A stretch of 64,000 nt of DNA from Carbonatibacter sp965199245 (GCA_965199245.1 CBDAQP010000001.1:248001-312000); one strand, 5' to 3'. Shown: positions 26,303-35,186, counted from the first letter of the stretch. Numbers and translations are program-made. Notes: generated by a model not told the origin, from the letters alone.

Positions 26303-27584
26303 ATGTAGAGGAGCGCAACCAATTTGCCCGGCAGTACGTGAGCGAGGAATTGAACAAGGCAGAGCAGCGGTCTGCAAACGATTTTTTGGATCTGGACGAC
26401 ATTAAAGAATTGCAGTCTATTCTTGATGATCTCATCAACGTCAGCGCAAAAGGTTTCCGGGGTGTTGTTCTAACCGCAATCGTGGGCCTTAAAATAGACC
26501 CCGCTTATAAACCTTTGACCAGATTTTATGATGCAAACCCCCGATCAATTTTTGAAAAAGGCATCTTTTATGCTTTGCGCGGGCGCGTGCCTTCAGGCAA
26601 ATCCGACCCGCTGAATGTGGCCAAGAACACTCATATTATCGATGAAAATTGGGCGAACGGCCTGAAAAAGCCGCGTTCGCTGCTGTCAATTACTTGCGGA
26701 AAATTATGGACGCCACACAGCGGCAATCCTTGATCGATTTTTTCTTTTATCGGCTGTGGGTTTATGGTCAATCCGTTGCCTCCATCACAATTAAAGTGCC
26801 CCAAAAAGACCAGCTGGACACCCGTATTAACCCTGGAAAGAAAAGGCATTCTGTGTTCTAACGGCCATGAGGGTTACAGGAGGAGTCATTCAGTGAAAAT
26901 CATCCCAAACCAGCTGTTCAGGTAGGCTTCAGACCGCGAAACGGCGTGAAAAATTGCCGAAACGCCATGTCCACACCAGTCAATCTCACCTCAGGTTAGC
27001 GGGTTAATACGGGTGTCCAGCTCTCCAGTCAAGAATTTGCGCGGGTGTGCAATCGCTTTATTGAGGATTTCCCGGAGAGCGGGACAGTTCCCCAATTTGT
27101 TGTTTTTAAGCTGATTGAGGCCGTATATGCTCAATCCTCTTTATCCGTTGAGGGAGGATTGGAAAGTGTATTCGGCACAAATACCACTTCCAGAAAGCCT
27201 GCGGATATTTGGATAGAAAACGATGACGGACAGCCTGTAAATCTGTTTGAAGTGACCGTCAAGACAGTGGATGAAAAGCGGCTGGATGATTGCGTGGATA
27301 GCCTGGACGCTATGGATATCACGGATTTACCCGTTCAATTTATTTGCCGCCTGCCGCAGGATATTTCATCTCTTTCAGGCTTTTCAAATAACACCGCGTA
27401 TGTCCACGGCAAGCACTTTGATTTTCAGGACATCAAAGAATTTGTCAGAAGTCTATCGTCATTATTGAGCCAGGCGCAGATCAGGGCCTTGCTGGATGAA
27501 TTTTCCGTTTTTATCAGCGATGTTGAGCGGCCAGTTTCAACCAAAGAGGGTTGGAACAAAATACTCTCGGATATAGACCTGTAA
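26299..27584 (+). pseudogene. Restriction endonuclease (SacI-family-like), disrupted by MITE
   Basis: The fragment at 26299-26660 contains ISAKGFRGVVLTAIVG, YDANPRSIFEKGIFYAL and GKSDPLNVAK, which resemble the SacI-type endonuclease family. The frame shifts near 26655 (WANG to RPEKAAFAAVNYLRK). At KVPQKDQ the second MITE copy interrupts, and the C-terminal part resumes at 27023 (SSQEFARVCNRFIEDFPES) through 27584. Without the MITE and the frameshift the protein would be about 360 residues. The SacI assignment rests on remembered motifs and is tentative. Confidence 0.72.
26816..27018. mobile_element. 203-bp MITE, copy 2
   Basis: Same length and terminal repeats as copy 1 (GGACACCCGTATTAACCC), in the opposite orientation, and flanked by AGCT at 26812-26815 and 27019-27022. 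Removing 203 bp plus one AGCT joins the nuclease frame (KDQ to LSSQEF), which confirms AGCT as the target duplication. Confidence 0.92.
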
Positions 27585-28135
27585 TGGTGTACAGAAATCA
27601 AACCACCGTTTGAATTTTATAATAAATGGCCGCCCTGACGAAAAGAGATCACGCGTCATGGGGTGGGCGGAAAGAAACGGGGGCACAGAAACGGGGGGGG
27701 GGGGCGGCTTTTGTTCCCGGGTGTGCCATGGCCCGGCTCGTTGTGTTGGCGTGTTTTGTGCCTGCCCTGTGGTCAACAAGTCATCTCCGGTCACTCGTGC
27801 CGTGCGATTATGGCGTTTGACAGAGGCATGCCCTGAACGTTGACACACCATCCGCGCACGATCCGGACATCATTCCCGCAAAAGATTCACTATTTTCTGT
27901 GGTGGAATTTTTTGTGGCGACTGTTCAGAAACAAAATAAAAACCGGATGACATATTTGAAATGAATAAAGCTCAAACTTAAGATTTGGATATTCAAATGG
28001 CTGGATAAATCTAAGGATTTAGAGGTGCAAAAAAAAATGGATTCAGAAGAAAAAAAGCATCGAGAGATCGAAAAAGAAGGCACATGCCGGGCGTCAAAAC
28101 CGGAACGCGCCGGGATGTCATCGGAACCGATCACA
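27585..28135. other. Gene-free stretch with a 12-G run
   Basis: No convincing reading frame. It contains a homopolymer of twelve G (27693-27704) and GC-rich filler, then an AT-rich segment before the 3' end of the repeat protein. Confidence 0.5.
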
Positions 28136-29674
28136 TCAAAGGCGAAAGCGGTTGCGCAATCCCAGACCGATCAGGAAGATGAAAACCAGACTGAGAAGGC
28201 TTTGTCCGTAGGTCAGCAAGACCAGACACACAGTCTTTTCAGGGAAGAGTGCTTTAAAGGCAACTTCTGCCTGTCCCCTGCTGGACAGGATAAAGGGCAG
28301 GGCGTTTGAGACCGCCAAATTCAGGGCATCTTGCCATTTTGCACACTGTGCCGTTGCCGACCACCAGTAAATGACAAAGAAGGAAAGCGTAGACAAAAGC
28401 AACCATAACGAGGGGCGCAGGATACTTCGACCATAGTTACTCGACAATTGATAGAGCCGATCAAGAGCGGAGCGAAACTTGCACCAGTCTCCGGATTTTC
28501 TCATTACCCTGCTTTCCAGGGCAAAAAAATCAAGCCCGGCGTCATGGTGTCTATTGTTTTCGGCAAGCTCTCTTAAACGCCGCAGACGGGCGGCGTTTTC
28601 TTCTGCGTTTTCTTTTGCTTCTGCTTTATCCTTATCCTTATCTTTATTTCTAGTCAGCTTATCAATTTTAACACCACTTAAATCAAAGTGATGCTCAATT
28701 TTTGTATAGCGCAGATCGGGAATACAATGAAAATGCCCTTCAAGGACGAAATTTTGTTTGAAGATAGCACCGTTGAAACTCAATAATGAAATATCTTTGG
28801 TATTTTGGTTTGCTTCATCTTTGGTATTTTTGGGTGCCCCAAAGTAAAGTGATCCGTCGAATTTTGTCTTGCCGAAACTGAATTTTCCGTTGCCAAAATG
28901 TGCGCCGTTGAAATCGACGAGTCCGTCGCCAAAATGTGCGCCGTCAAAACCGGCGTTTCCGTCGCCAAAATGTGCGTAGTCAAAACGGACGTTTCCGTCG
29001 CCAAAATGTGCGCATTGAAAAATGACGCCGCCGTCGCCAAAATATGCGCATTGAAAAATGACGTCTCCGTCGCCAAACTGTGCGTTGCCAAAACTGACGC
29101 CGTCGCCAAACTGTGCGTTGCTAAAATCGACGTTTCCTTTGCCAAACTCTGCGTAGTCAAAACTGACGTTTCCTTTGCCAAACTGTGCGTTGCCAAAACT
29201 GACGCCGTCGCCAAACTGTGCGTTGCTAAAATCGACGTTTCCTTTGCCAAACTCTGCGTAGTCAAAACTGACGTTTCCTTTGCCAAACTCTGCGTAGTCA
29301 AAACTGACGTGTCCGTCGCCAAACTCTGCGTAGTCAAAACCGACGTATCCTTTGCCAAACTGCGCGCGGTCAAAACCGATGTATCCGTCGCCAAACAGCG
29401 CGCGGTCAAAACGGACGTGTCCGTCGCCAAACAGCGCGCGGTCAAAACGGACGTGTCCGTCGCCAAACTCTGCACCGTCAAAATGGACGCCACCATTTGG
29501 GAAAATAAATCTTTCAAACGATATGGTTTGACCGTCTGGAATCCTGCCTTTGAAGTCAAAGTTTGAAAAATCAATCACGGCATCAGGGTTTTGATCAACC
29601 CAGTTGTTCCATTTTTGTTTGCCCTTCTGATAGAGATCAAATGCATCTTGACCAGACAGCGTTTTTCCGCTCAT
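28136..29674 (-). CDS. 12-residue-repeat beta-helix protein with C-terminal membrane segments
   Basis: 512 residues from the ATG at 29674, which has GGGAGG about 6 bp upstream. After a short N-terminal domain come about 18 tandem 12-residue units of the form FGDGxVxFDxAx (roughly residues 58-275). They are related to pentapeptide-repeat right-handed beta-helices. Many are near-identical at DNA level (36-bp period). A charged linker (KDKDKDKAEAKENAEENA) follows, then two hydrophobic segments near the C-terminus (LLLSTLSFFVIYW and LLTYGQSLLSLVFIFLIGLGL). It probably displays a beta-helix on the cytoplasmic face of the inner membrane. The substrate or role is unknown, and the gene stands alone. 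Confidence 0.75.
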   Translation of the reverse strand: MSGKTLSGQDAFDLYQKGKQKWNNWVDQNPDAVIDFSNFDFKGRIPDGQTISFERFIFPNGGVHFDGAEFGDGHVRFDRALFGDGHVRFDRALFGDGYIGFDRAQFGKGYVGFDYAEFGDGHVSFDYAEFGKGNVSFDYAEFGKGNVDFSNAQFGDGVSFGNAQFGKGNVSFDYAEFGKGNVDFSNAQFGDGVSFGNAQFGDGDVIFQCAYFGDGGVIFQCAHFGDGNVRFDYAHFGDGNAGFDGAHFGDGLVDFNGAHFGNGKFSFGKTKFDGSLYFGAPKNTKDEANQNTKDISLLSFNGAIFKQNFVLEGHFHCIPDLRYTKIEHHFDLSGVKIDKLTRNKDKDKDKAEAKENAEENAARLRRLRELAENNRHHDAGLDFFALESRVMRKSGDWCKFRSALDRLYQLSSNYGRSILRPSLWLLLSTLSFFVIYWWSATAQCAKWQDALNLAVSNALPFILSSRGQAEVAFKALFPEKTVCLVLLTYGQSLLSLVFIFLIGLGLRNRFRL

Positions 29675-29968
29675 AGCGGCCTCCCCCGGGTGTGTGGCAA
29701 GCCGGGTTCCACGTCCTCCGGCTTTTATGACATCTACTCTATCAGCCCCGTCCGGATTTGCAATAGCTCTGACCAGCCCCTTGAGAGGGGTCAGGGAAGA
29801 GCAGCTGAACGACACCTTCTGCCTGTCCCGCACAGCATAACGGGCAGGGCGTTTGAAACCGCCAGAGTCAATGATCACAACCCGCACAGTGGATAGATAC
29901 AGTGGATCTATTGAGAGGCAGGGGGCGACATCATGGGAGTCCCGCTCCCCAAAAACCGGACAGGACAT
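29675..29968 (-). pseudogene. Remnant resembling the 3' end of the repeat-protein gene
   Basis: The minus strand here retains a stretch (about 29810-29870) that closely matches the 3' coding end of the neighbouring repeat protein: CTTCTGCCTGTCCC and GGGCAGGGCGTTTGA blocks appear in both (compare 28262-28312). It looks like the decayed tail of a second family member upstream. The open frame through it (98 codons) is not a credible extension of the intact gene. Confidence 0.5.
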
Positions 29969-30058
29969 TCATGCGCACAGTGTAATGACTGCATGTGTAT
30001 TAAATTTAACAGAATAAAAAAAAGTAAAAAAAATAAGTAACGTTTCTTGTTGACAGAC

Positions 30059-30087
30059 TTTACAGAAAGCGTGAGCGTCGCAATATA
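30059..30087 (+). promoter_or_regulatory. Possible promoter for the structured RNA
   Basis: TTTACA (30059-30064) and AATATA (30082-30087) are separated by 17 bp in an otherwise AT-rich segment. A start around 30094 would coincide with the 5' end of the predicted fold. Confidence 0.35.
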
Positions 30088-30093
30088 GTGTGC

Positions 30094-30187
30094 GTGTCAC
30101 GATCATTTTTAGCGTCACTTGACGTGCACCCTAAAAATTGATCGGGACTCTCGACACGAAAAGCCGCACTTCCCGGGCGCGGCTTTT
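30094..30187 (+). ncRNA. Candidate structured small RNA ending in a terminator
   Basis: Nested complementarity: outer GTGTC (30094) / GACAC (ends 30157), inner GATCATTTTTAG (30101-30112) / CTAAAAATTGATC (30131-30143) with one bulge, and apical CGTCA/TGACG. It is followed by a hairpin AAAAGCCGC (30159-30167) / GCGGCTTTT (30179-30187) ending in T. That last hairpin also works in reverse as the rpsT terminator. No known RNA family was recognised. It could equally be the rpsT 3' untranslated region read from the other strand. Confidence 0.4.
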
Positions 30188-30240
30188 CAAGAGTAATGAC
30201 GTCTTATCAGGTGGCGTTCACGCCCCGCGTCAAATGGCGT

Positions 30241-30504
30241 TCACGCCATGCCCTTAACGCCTGCATTCAGGCGAGACATTTTGCGTGCGGCTGTATTTTT
30301 GTGCAGAACCCCGGCACGCACACCCCGGGCAATGTGAGGCTGGGCCGCCCTGAGAGCCTGGGCCGCACTGTCTTTGTCACCACTGGCGATGGCTTTTTCA
30401 ACGCCCTTGATGAAGGTTCTAATCGCACTCAGGCGCGAAATATTCAAATCCCTGCGGCGGGCGTTGCGACGAATGCGAATTTTCGCAGAATGATGATTGG
30501 CCAT
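30241..30504 (-). CDS. rpsT: 30S ribosomal protein S20
   Basis: An 87-residue primary 16S rRNA-binding protein. It starts MANHHSAKIRIRRNARRRD, with the typical C-terminal LHKNTAARKMSRL. The terminator at 30159-30187 lies just downstream on this strand. dnaA, frequently adjacent in alphaproteobacteria, is not here. Confidence 0.97.
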   Translation of the reverse strand: MANHHSAKIRIRRNARRRDLNISRLSAIRTFIKGVEKAIASGDKDSAAQALRAAQPHIARGVRAGVLHKNTAARKMSRLNAGVKGMA

Positions 30505-30549
30505 TCTTGATCTATCTCACATGTTGAATTTTATATCAGAGGCCTGACC

Positions 30550-30720
30550 CGGCGTTTGACCTGGCATTTGACTGTCGGGCGTTTCGCGGGCGGGGCGTTT
30601 GACTGTGGGGCCTTCTACAGCCTCTCCTGTCAGGCGTCAAGGTTTTTATCGAAAGCTGTTGGTGGCCTTCTCTTCATTTGCGCGCGTGGCACTCTTTTTA
30701 GTTTGCGCGCGGGGCACGAC
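30550..30720. repeat. GGCGTTTGAC repeats and two units of the 24-bp repeat
   Basis: Upstream of rpsT are about four imperfect GCGTTTGACTG-like copies (30552-30612). Two units of the dispersed GC-rich repeat follow (TTTGCGCGCGTGGCAC near 30677 and TTTGCGCGCGGGGCAC near 30702). Confidence 0.65.
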
Positions 30721-30748
30721 TTTAACGCTCTGCAAAACCGCAGTGCGT

Positions 30749-31825
30749 TCACACAGGCACCCTTTGCCCGAGGGCCGCAGATTTTTTGATCGCTTCGACC
30801 ACAGCAAGCGAGGCCATGCCTTCTTCGGCAGACACGACAGGTGTCGCCTGCCCCCGGATGACCTCCACAAAATGTTGCATCTGCCCCAACAGCGGATCAG
30901 CCTGTTCACAGGGAAAAGCGGTGGTGGTGATGGGATCCATCCAATGGCCTGCGGTCGCTCCCTCTGACTCCATGGTGCCGTCACTTAAACCGGTGGCCTC
31001 GTCATGCCGCCACAGGCGCAGGTCGGGAAGGGAGAGCGAGGCCCGCGTGCCGCCAATCAGATAACAGCTTTGCGGTACCCTGGCATAGGCCGGATTTTCA
31101 CCGGCGGTCAGCTCCCAACTCCACGGGGCCGCCACGACATCGGAGACCGTCAGCGTCCCTAGGGCTCCGGAGTCAAATTGAAGCAAGGCCGTCGCCGTGT
31201 CCTCGGTCTCGAAACCGCGCCGGGCCTGTGAGGTCATGGCCTGCACCGCCACCACGCCACCGCAGAGATAGCGCAACAGATCAATATCATGAATGGCATT
31301 GACCATCACCGGCCCCGCCCCTTCGCGCCGCCTCCAATCGAGGGCAAAGTAATCATCGGGCTTTGACAGCCAACAGCTGGCCTGAACCGTGTTCACCGTC
31401 CCCACGGCACCCGCCGTCAACAGGGCGCGGGCTTTTTGAACCAGCGGATTGTATCGGCGGTGATGCCCCACCAAAACCGCCACCTGCGCCGCCGCTGCGG
31501 CCTCAACCAGCCGCCGGGCCTCGGCCACAGAGGTCGCCACCGGCTTTTCCACCAAAACCGGACACCCCACCGCCACCGCTTGCATCGCCTGTGCAACATG
31601 AAACCGATTGGGTGTCGCCACCACAATCCCGTCCGGCACAGTCTCCGCCAGCATCCCCTCCAGCGACGCAAACCAGTCCAGCCCCCGCGATCGTGCAAAA
31701 TCCGGCCCCCCGGGATCAACAACGGCCCGTACCACAACCCGGTCGGACAGCGCACGCATCACCTCGAAATGCCGCCGCCCGACCAACCCCACCCCCACAA
31801 GGGCCAGCCTGACCCGCTTTTCCAT
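30749..31825 (-). CDS. Gfo/Idh/MocA family oxidoreductase
   Basis: An NAD(P)-dependent sugar or inositol-type dehydrogenase of 358 residues. The Rossmann motif is LALVGVGLVGRRH near residues 7-19. The family catalytic EKP (VLVEKPVATS) is near 93, and the substrate loop INAIHDIDLLRYL near 170-185 carries a conserved His/Asp pair. The substrate cannot be deduced. It stands alone, preceded by the rpsT locus and followed by prophage debris. Confidence 0.88.
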   Translation of the reverse strand: MEKRVRLALVGVGLVGRRHFEVMRALSDRVVVRAVVDPGGPDFARSRGLDWFASLEGMLAETVPDGIVVATPNRFHVAQAMQAVAVGCPVLVEKPVATSVAEARRLVEAAAAAQVAVLVGHHRRYNPLVQKARALLTAGAVGTVNTVQASCWLSKPDDYFALDWRRREGAGPVMVNAIHDIDLLRYLCGGVVAVQAMTSQARRGFETEDTATALLQFDSGALGTLTVSDVVAAPWSWELTAGENPAYARVPQSCYLIGGTRASLSLPDLRLWRHDEATGLSDGTMESEGATAGHWMDPITTTAFPCEQADPLLGQMQHFVEVIRGQATPVVSAEEGMASLAVVEAIKKSAALGQRVPV

Positions 31826-31925
31826 TTTTATCCGTTACCCGACATACGACAGATCATCCCCCACAGCAAACAGCCTTGCCCCCACTGACATGAAACCACT
31901 CGAAGCAGCACATCATAGGGGTGTC

Positions 31926-32005
31926 GTGCCCTGCACGCAAAATATAACAAAGTGCTCCGCACGCAAGGTAAACCTGCCAACAGATCCTGTTTTCTCGCCC
32001 TGATT
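31926..32005. repeat. 80-bp direct repeat flanking the PIN module, left copy
   Basis: It matches 33563-33641 at most positions, including the identical core GCACGCAAGGTAAACCTGCC. The 5' part consists of two units of the dispersed 24-bp repeat. The two copies bracket the PIN/HTH toxin-antitoxin pair. Confidence 0.75.
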
Positions 32006-32013
32006 TTATACGG

Positions 32014-32163
32014 TCAGCAAAGAAGCGCGGCCATTATCTCTCCTGACACCAAACTCACCTCACGACAGAGCGTCGAGTAGCTCACACCGTATTTGACCTT
32101 CTCACCCTCGAGCGTTTGGATGAGTGCCTGGTCAAATTTCTGATTGTCATGATGATTTGCCAT
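32014..32163 (-). CDS. Hypothetical 49-residue protein
   Basis: A short frame beginning MANHHDNQKFDQALIQTLEG and ending GEIMAALLC. Composition is soluble and mixed-charge. No family is recognised. It may be a 5' fragment of a phage gene. Confidence 0.3.
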   Translation of the reverse strand: MANHHDNQKFDQALIQTLEGEKVKYGVSYSTLCREVSLVSGEIMAALLC

Positions 32164-32213
32164 TATCGACCTGCGCCTGTATCCAAATCACATGGTGCAG
32201 GATTTCTTGCCCA

Positions 32214-32783
32214 TCAAATCGATTCAGAAAACTGCTTTAGCTCTGCAACAGTGGCAACCAACCCTTGCCGCGTGAGGATGTCCAGATATTGCCCTGTCGT
32301 TTTTGGAGGGCTCTTCAACCGCGCCCGAACTTTTTGCAGAGCCGAGCAGAAAAGCCCGGGGTCGAGTGAAAGCTGGCTGCAAAAGAAGTCATCCGGGTGT
32401 TGTGCCCCAATCCCGTACGGATCAAGTTTTTCTGCCGGGAAGTGCTTGAGGTTTTGCGTAACAATCGCATCACAGCGACCCACAATAGCCGCTGCAAGCA
32501 CATGACGGTCATCAGGATCGGGCAAGTCCAGTGACGGGATGAGGGAGGCATACCCTGTCACCAGGCAATCCAGGATCGCTTTGTCCATAAGGTCGCGAGT
32601 ACGCTCAAGTTTGCCCCGATCCCGGCGAGGCTCCTTGCGAAGCAAAGCCTCAATCCATTCGCGGTGTATATCTGCTGTCCACCTGGCCTTGAACAGATCA
32701 GTCAGAGACAACTGCATCAAGGCATCCCGCATAGGTGCAGGATAAAGCACATTGGCATCGAACAATACGGTGTAACGGCTCAT
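32214..32783 (-). CDS. PIN domain toxin (VapC-like ribonuclease)
   Basis: 189 residues. The PIN acidic cluster is visible: Asp9 in VLFDANVLYP, a mid-domain Glu/Asp in HREWIEALL, and DPDDRHVLAAAIVGRCDAIVTQNLKHF, the typical third and fourth acidic positions. PIN proteins cleave RNA and are paired with a cognate antitoxin. Its start overlaps the stop of the upstream HTH gene by 4 bp. It is longer than classic VapC and belongs to the larger PIN group with a C-terminal extension. Confidence 0.85.
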   Translation of the reverse strand: MSRYTVLFDANVLYPAPMRDALMQLSLTDLFKARWTADIHREWIEALLRKEPRRDRGKLERTRDLMDKAILDCLVTGYASLIPSLDLPDPDDRHVLAAAIVGRCDAIVTQNLKHFPAEKLDPYGIGAQHPDDFFCSQLSLDPGLFCSALQKVRARLKSPPKTTGQYLDILTRQGLVATVAELKQFSESI

Positions 32784-33265
32784 TGATCGCCATAACCCAT
32801 GTCTTGTTCCTGAGCTTCGGCAACCAGCTGATCCAGGACGGCCTCTCGCTCCGCATCAATGGCAGATTTGTAAGACATCACATCCTCCATGCGAATGCGA
32901 CGATGCTGTCCCACCTTGCGATGGGGAATCTTCTCTTCATCGAGCAGCTTGATGAGGAAAGGGCGCGAAACATTCAGAACCCCGGCGGCCTGAACCGTCG
33001 TTAGCTCCGCATTCTCTGGAATGATGGTCACACCGCACCCCGCCGCCATAGCCTCAAGAATACCCATCAGCAATTCGACGGCCCCGGCAGGCAGTTCAAT
33101 CGGCCCGGACCGCTCTGCATCGGCAACACGCAGCTTCAAGGGAGCTTCGGTTCCGACAAAGCGGGACAATGCCTGCCCGGAAACACGGGCAATATCTGCA
33201 TCTTGTGCGGTTGGCAGAAACTGTCGATGTGCAATCATGTTCATTCGATGTGCAATCATGTTCAT
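32780..33265 (-). CDS. Excisionase-type HTH antitoxin partner of the PIN protein
   Basis: A protein of about 161 residues with a MerR/excisionase-like helix-turn-helix: LTTVQAAGVLNVSRPFLIKL, followed by DEEKIPHRKVGQHRRIRMED. The ATG at 33265 is preceded by GGGAGAAA. The first codons contain a perfect 21-bp duplication encoding MNMIAHR twice, so the second ATG is also possible. It is probably an autorepressing antitoxin. Confidence 0.82.
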   Translation of the reverse strand: MNMIAHRMNMIAHRQFLPTAQDADIARVSGQALSRFVGTEAPLKLRVADAERSGPIELPAGAVELLMGILEAMAAGCGVTIIPENAELTTVQAAGVLNVSRPFLIKLLDEEKIPHRKVGQHRRIRMEDVMSYKSAIDAEREAVLDQLVAEAQEQDMGYGDQ

Positions 33266-33490
33266 TTGATTTCTCCCGGACTGTTTCATCCATGATAAAA
33301 CCTAAATTTCATCATGAAAAAATTTTGTCAACAAAAAAAATTGCTAGCCGCAAAAAGAAAAACACCCGCACCCATCGAACTAAAAAGTTCTTGTCTTTTG
33401 TTTTTGATGGCGACGAGCCAGATATGTTTTTTCATTGTTTTCCCTTTTTGAAAAATAATACAACAATCGCATTATTTGTAAACAATCGCA

Positions 33491-34114
33491 CTATTCTTTC
33501 TGAAGAAATCTTTCCGTTCTTTCTGAAGAAACCCCCCTAACTTTCCGTGTTGTAAGGGTACCGTGCCCCGCACGCAAAACATAAAGAATGCGACGCACGC
33601 AAGGTAAACCTGCCAACAGGTCTTGTTTTCCTCCCCTGATTGGGCGCAATTTTCGAGGAAACAGTTTCCCCTGTCGCACCCGCCGATATTGCGGCCTCAA
33701 GAACGCCAGTGGCCCCAAATCGCGCAAACGGCTCAAGGCGCGCGCAAACCCGGTCTGCCGTGGTGCTGTTGACGATACTGGTGTTGACGACATTGGCGTT
33801 TTTGGTGCCTGCGGTGCGCGCGTGCGCACAGTCGTCCGGCCCGCGTCATTCTGACTGTTCGGATCAACAAATGGTTTTGCTTTCCCGGCAACCGTGCCAA
33901 AGCCGTCAGGAACCACGCCCAGGCTTTTCACGCCCTGACTCACCAATGCCCCCGCCCCGAAAGCCAGCCCCAACGCTCCCCCGACAAAGGGGGCCAACAG
34001 GCCCGGAACCGTGCTGGAAAAATCCAGCCGCCCTTTGCGGGCATCCGTGACCAGATCAAGCGCAGACCCCACCACCGGACTCACCGCAGAGGCCAGAAAA
34101 CCCGCCCCCTTCAT
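33491..34114 (-). pseudogene. Phage virion-type protein remnant
   Basis: The N-terminal half, MKGAGFLASAVSPVVGSALD to LVSQGVKSLGVVPDG, is glycine/alanine-rich and fits a podovirus internal or tail protein. The C-terminal third is built from the 80-bp direct repeat and dispersed repeats (RRILYVLRAGHGTL), so the original end is lost. It starts 18 bp after the preceding adaptor-like relic, as in a phage operon. Function is not established. Confidence 0.4.
33563..33641. repeat. 80-bp direct repeat flanking the PIN module, right copy
   Basis: Right-hand counterpart of 31926-32005, lying within the remnant virion gene. The spacing suggests that the toxin-antitoxin segment arrived by insertion or by recombination between the repeats. 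Confidence 0.75.
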
Positions 34115-34132
34115 CGCGGCTTGCCTGAGTTC

Positions 34133-34388
34133 TTATTCCTCCGCAAAGAGATCCTCCCCCCGCAAGCCGTGCCCCGCGCCCAGATTCAAGCCCGCATCCG
34201 TGCAAACAGGCAAGAGTGCCCGCCGCGTCGCACAGCCCCACGGATGCACCGCCAACACCGCCCGCCAACGCTGGCCCATAACTCACCGCACAGGCCCGCG
34301 CCTGCGGTGTTTGCCCGTTCAGATCAACAATGCTCTTATCCCCCAACAGACCCAAAGCCTCATTACACAGCCCCACCCGACCAGTCAT
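34133..34388 (-). pseudogene. Phage tail-tubular/adaptor protein remnant
   Basis: Starts MTGRVGLCNEALGLLGDKSI, then TPQARACAVSYGPA, a hallmark of T7-like gp11 adaptor or tail-tubular proteins. After a frameshift the phrase VLAVHPWGCATRRALLP continues the same family (HPWNFATRRA in relatives). It ends at DLFAEE. AAGGAAG lies about 6 bp before the ATG. It is much shorter than the family norm. Confidence 0.65.
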
Positions 34389-34712
34389 CACATCTTCCTT
34401 TTGTTGTTTGGCTCTTGGTTGTTTGGCTCCGCACCCGAACCTGAAACGCACAGCCCATAAAAAAAGGCCCCTGCCCATCGCAGAAGCCGCAAAATCCAGA
34501 CAAAGTTCGTCCAAAATTCATTTTAGCCCATTTTTTCAGGAGACACAAGAAAAATGAACAATAGGTTTGCGGACATCCCGAAGACTTGCCCACGAAAAAG
34601 CTGGACGGACTTCAAAAAAAATATTAGCTGGACTTCAAAAAAAATATTCTTATAGTTATTTTAGTTCTTTTCGGAGTGATTAAAATTACAGTTACAATCA
34701 GGAAATCGCGCG

Positions 34713-35186
34713 ATGTCTAGAGTTCTTTCCGTTGCTGATGAGATTCTAAAAATCGCTAAAAAACAAGGAACTCATCTGACCCCGATGCAACTTGTGAAAC
34801 TGGTTTATATTGCTCACGGATGGTCTCTGGCACTCAGGGATTCTGGCCTTTTTACTGATCCTATTGAAGCATGGAAGTACGGCCCCGTGATCCCGTCACT
34901 CTATCAAGCGACCAAAAAATTTGGTCGCAATGTCATTCCTTTTGATCTTATTGATGAAGACTCGCCATCCGGCTGCAATGATGACGTGCAATCTTTTTTG
35001 CAAAGTGTGTTTAAAGAATATGGCCACCTGAGCGGCATTCAATTATCACGCCTGACCCATATGGACGGAACACCCTGGGAAAACGTCTATCAACCGGGTA
35101 CTCCTCATATCAAAATAACGGATGAACTGATACGCACATACTATTCGGAGAAGTTACGTGAACACCGAAAAGCCACTGCCGCCTGA
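34713..35186 (+). CDS. Panacea (DUF4065/SocA-like) antitoxin
   Basis: A 157-residue protein with the Panacea domain: VADEILKIAKKQGTHLTPMQ, LVKLVYIAHGWSLAL, EAWKYGPVIPSLYQATKKFG. Panacea proteins are known as antitoxins for many unrelated toxins. The ATG at 34713 is used. The 3' end overlaps the following membrane-protein gene by 29 bp, the tight coupling expected of a toxin-antitoxin operon. It lies on the strand opposite to the phage structural relics, like a phage-carried moron. Confidence 0.85.
   Translation: MSRVLSVADEILKIAKKQGTHLTPMQLVKLVYIAHGWSLALRDSGLFTDPIEAWKYGPVIPSLYQATKKFGRNVIPFDLIDEDSPSGCNDDVQSFLQSVFKEYGHLSGIQLSRLTHMDGTPWENVYQPGTPHIKITDELIRTYYSEKLREHRKATAA

Noticed and set aside
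17314..27584. Frameshifts as sequencing errors
   Set aside because: More than 30 housekeeping genes in the window, including several with long G runs, are fully open. Breaks are confined to insertion sequences, phage, restriction and duplicated genes.
27585..28135. Short plus-strand frames of 64-77 codons around 27.6-27.85 kb
   Set aside because: They overlap each other in different frames, span a 12-G run and show no protein-like features or ribosome-binding site.
28898..29566. Plus-strand frame of 222 codons with repeated VAKLCVVKTDVS units
   Set aside because: It is the antisense shadow of the 12-residue-repeat protein; the 36-bp period keeps it open. The minus strand has the ribosome-binding site, domain structure and membrane segments.
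29970..30240. Possible replication origin near rpsT
   Set aside because: The segment is AT-rich and rpsT often lies near dnaA in alphaproteobacteria, but no cluster of DnaA boxes and no dnaA gene is present.
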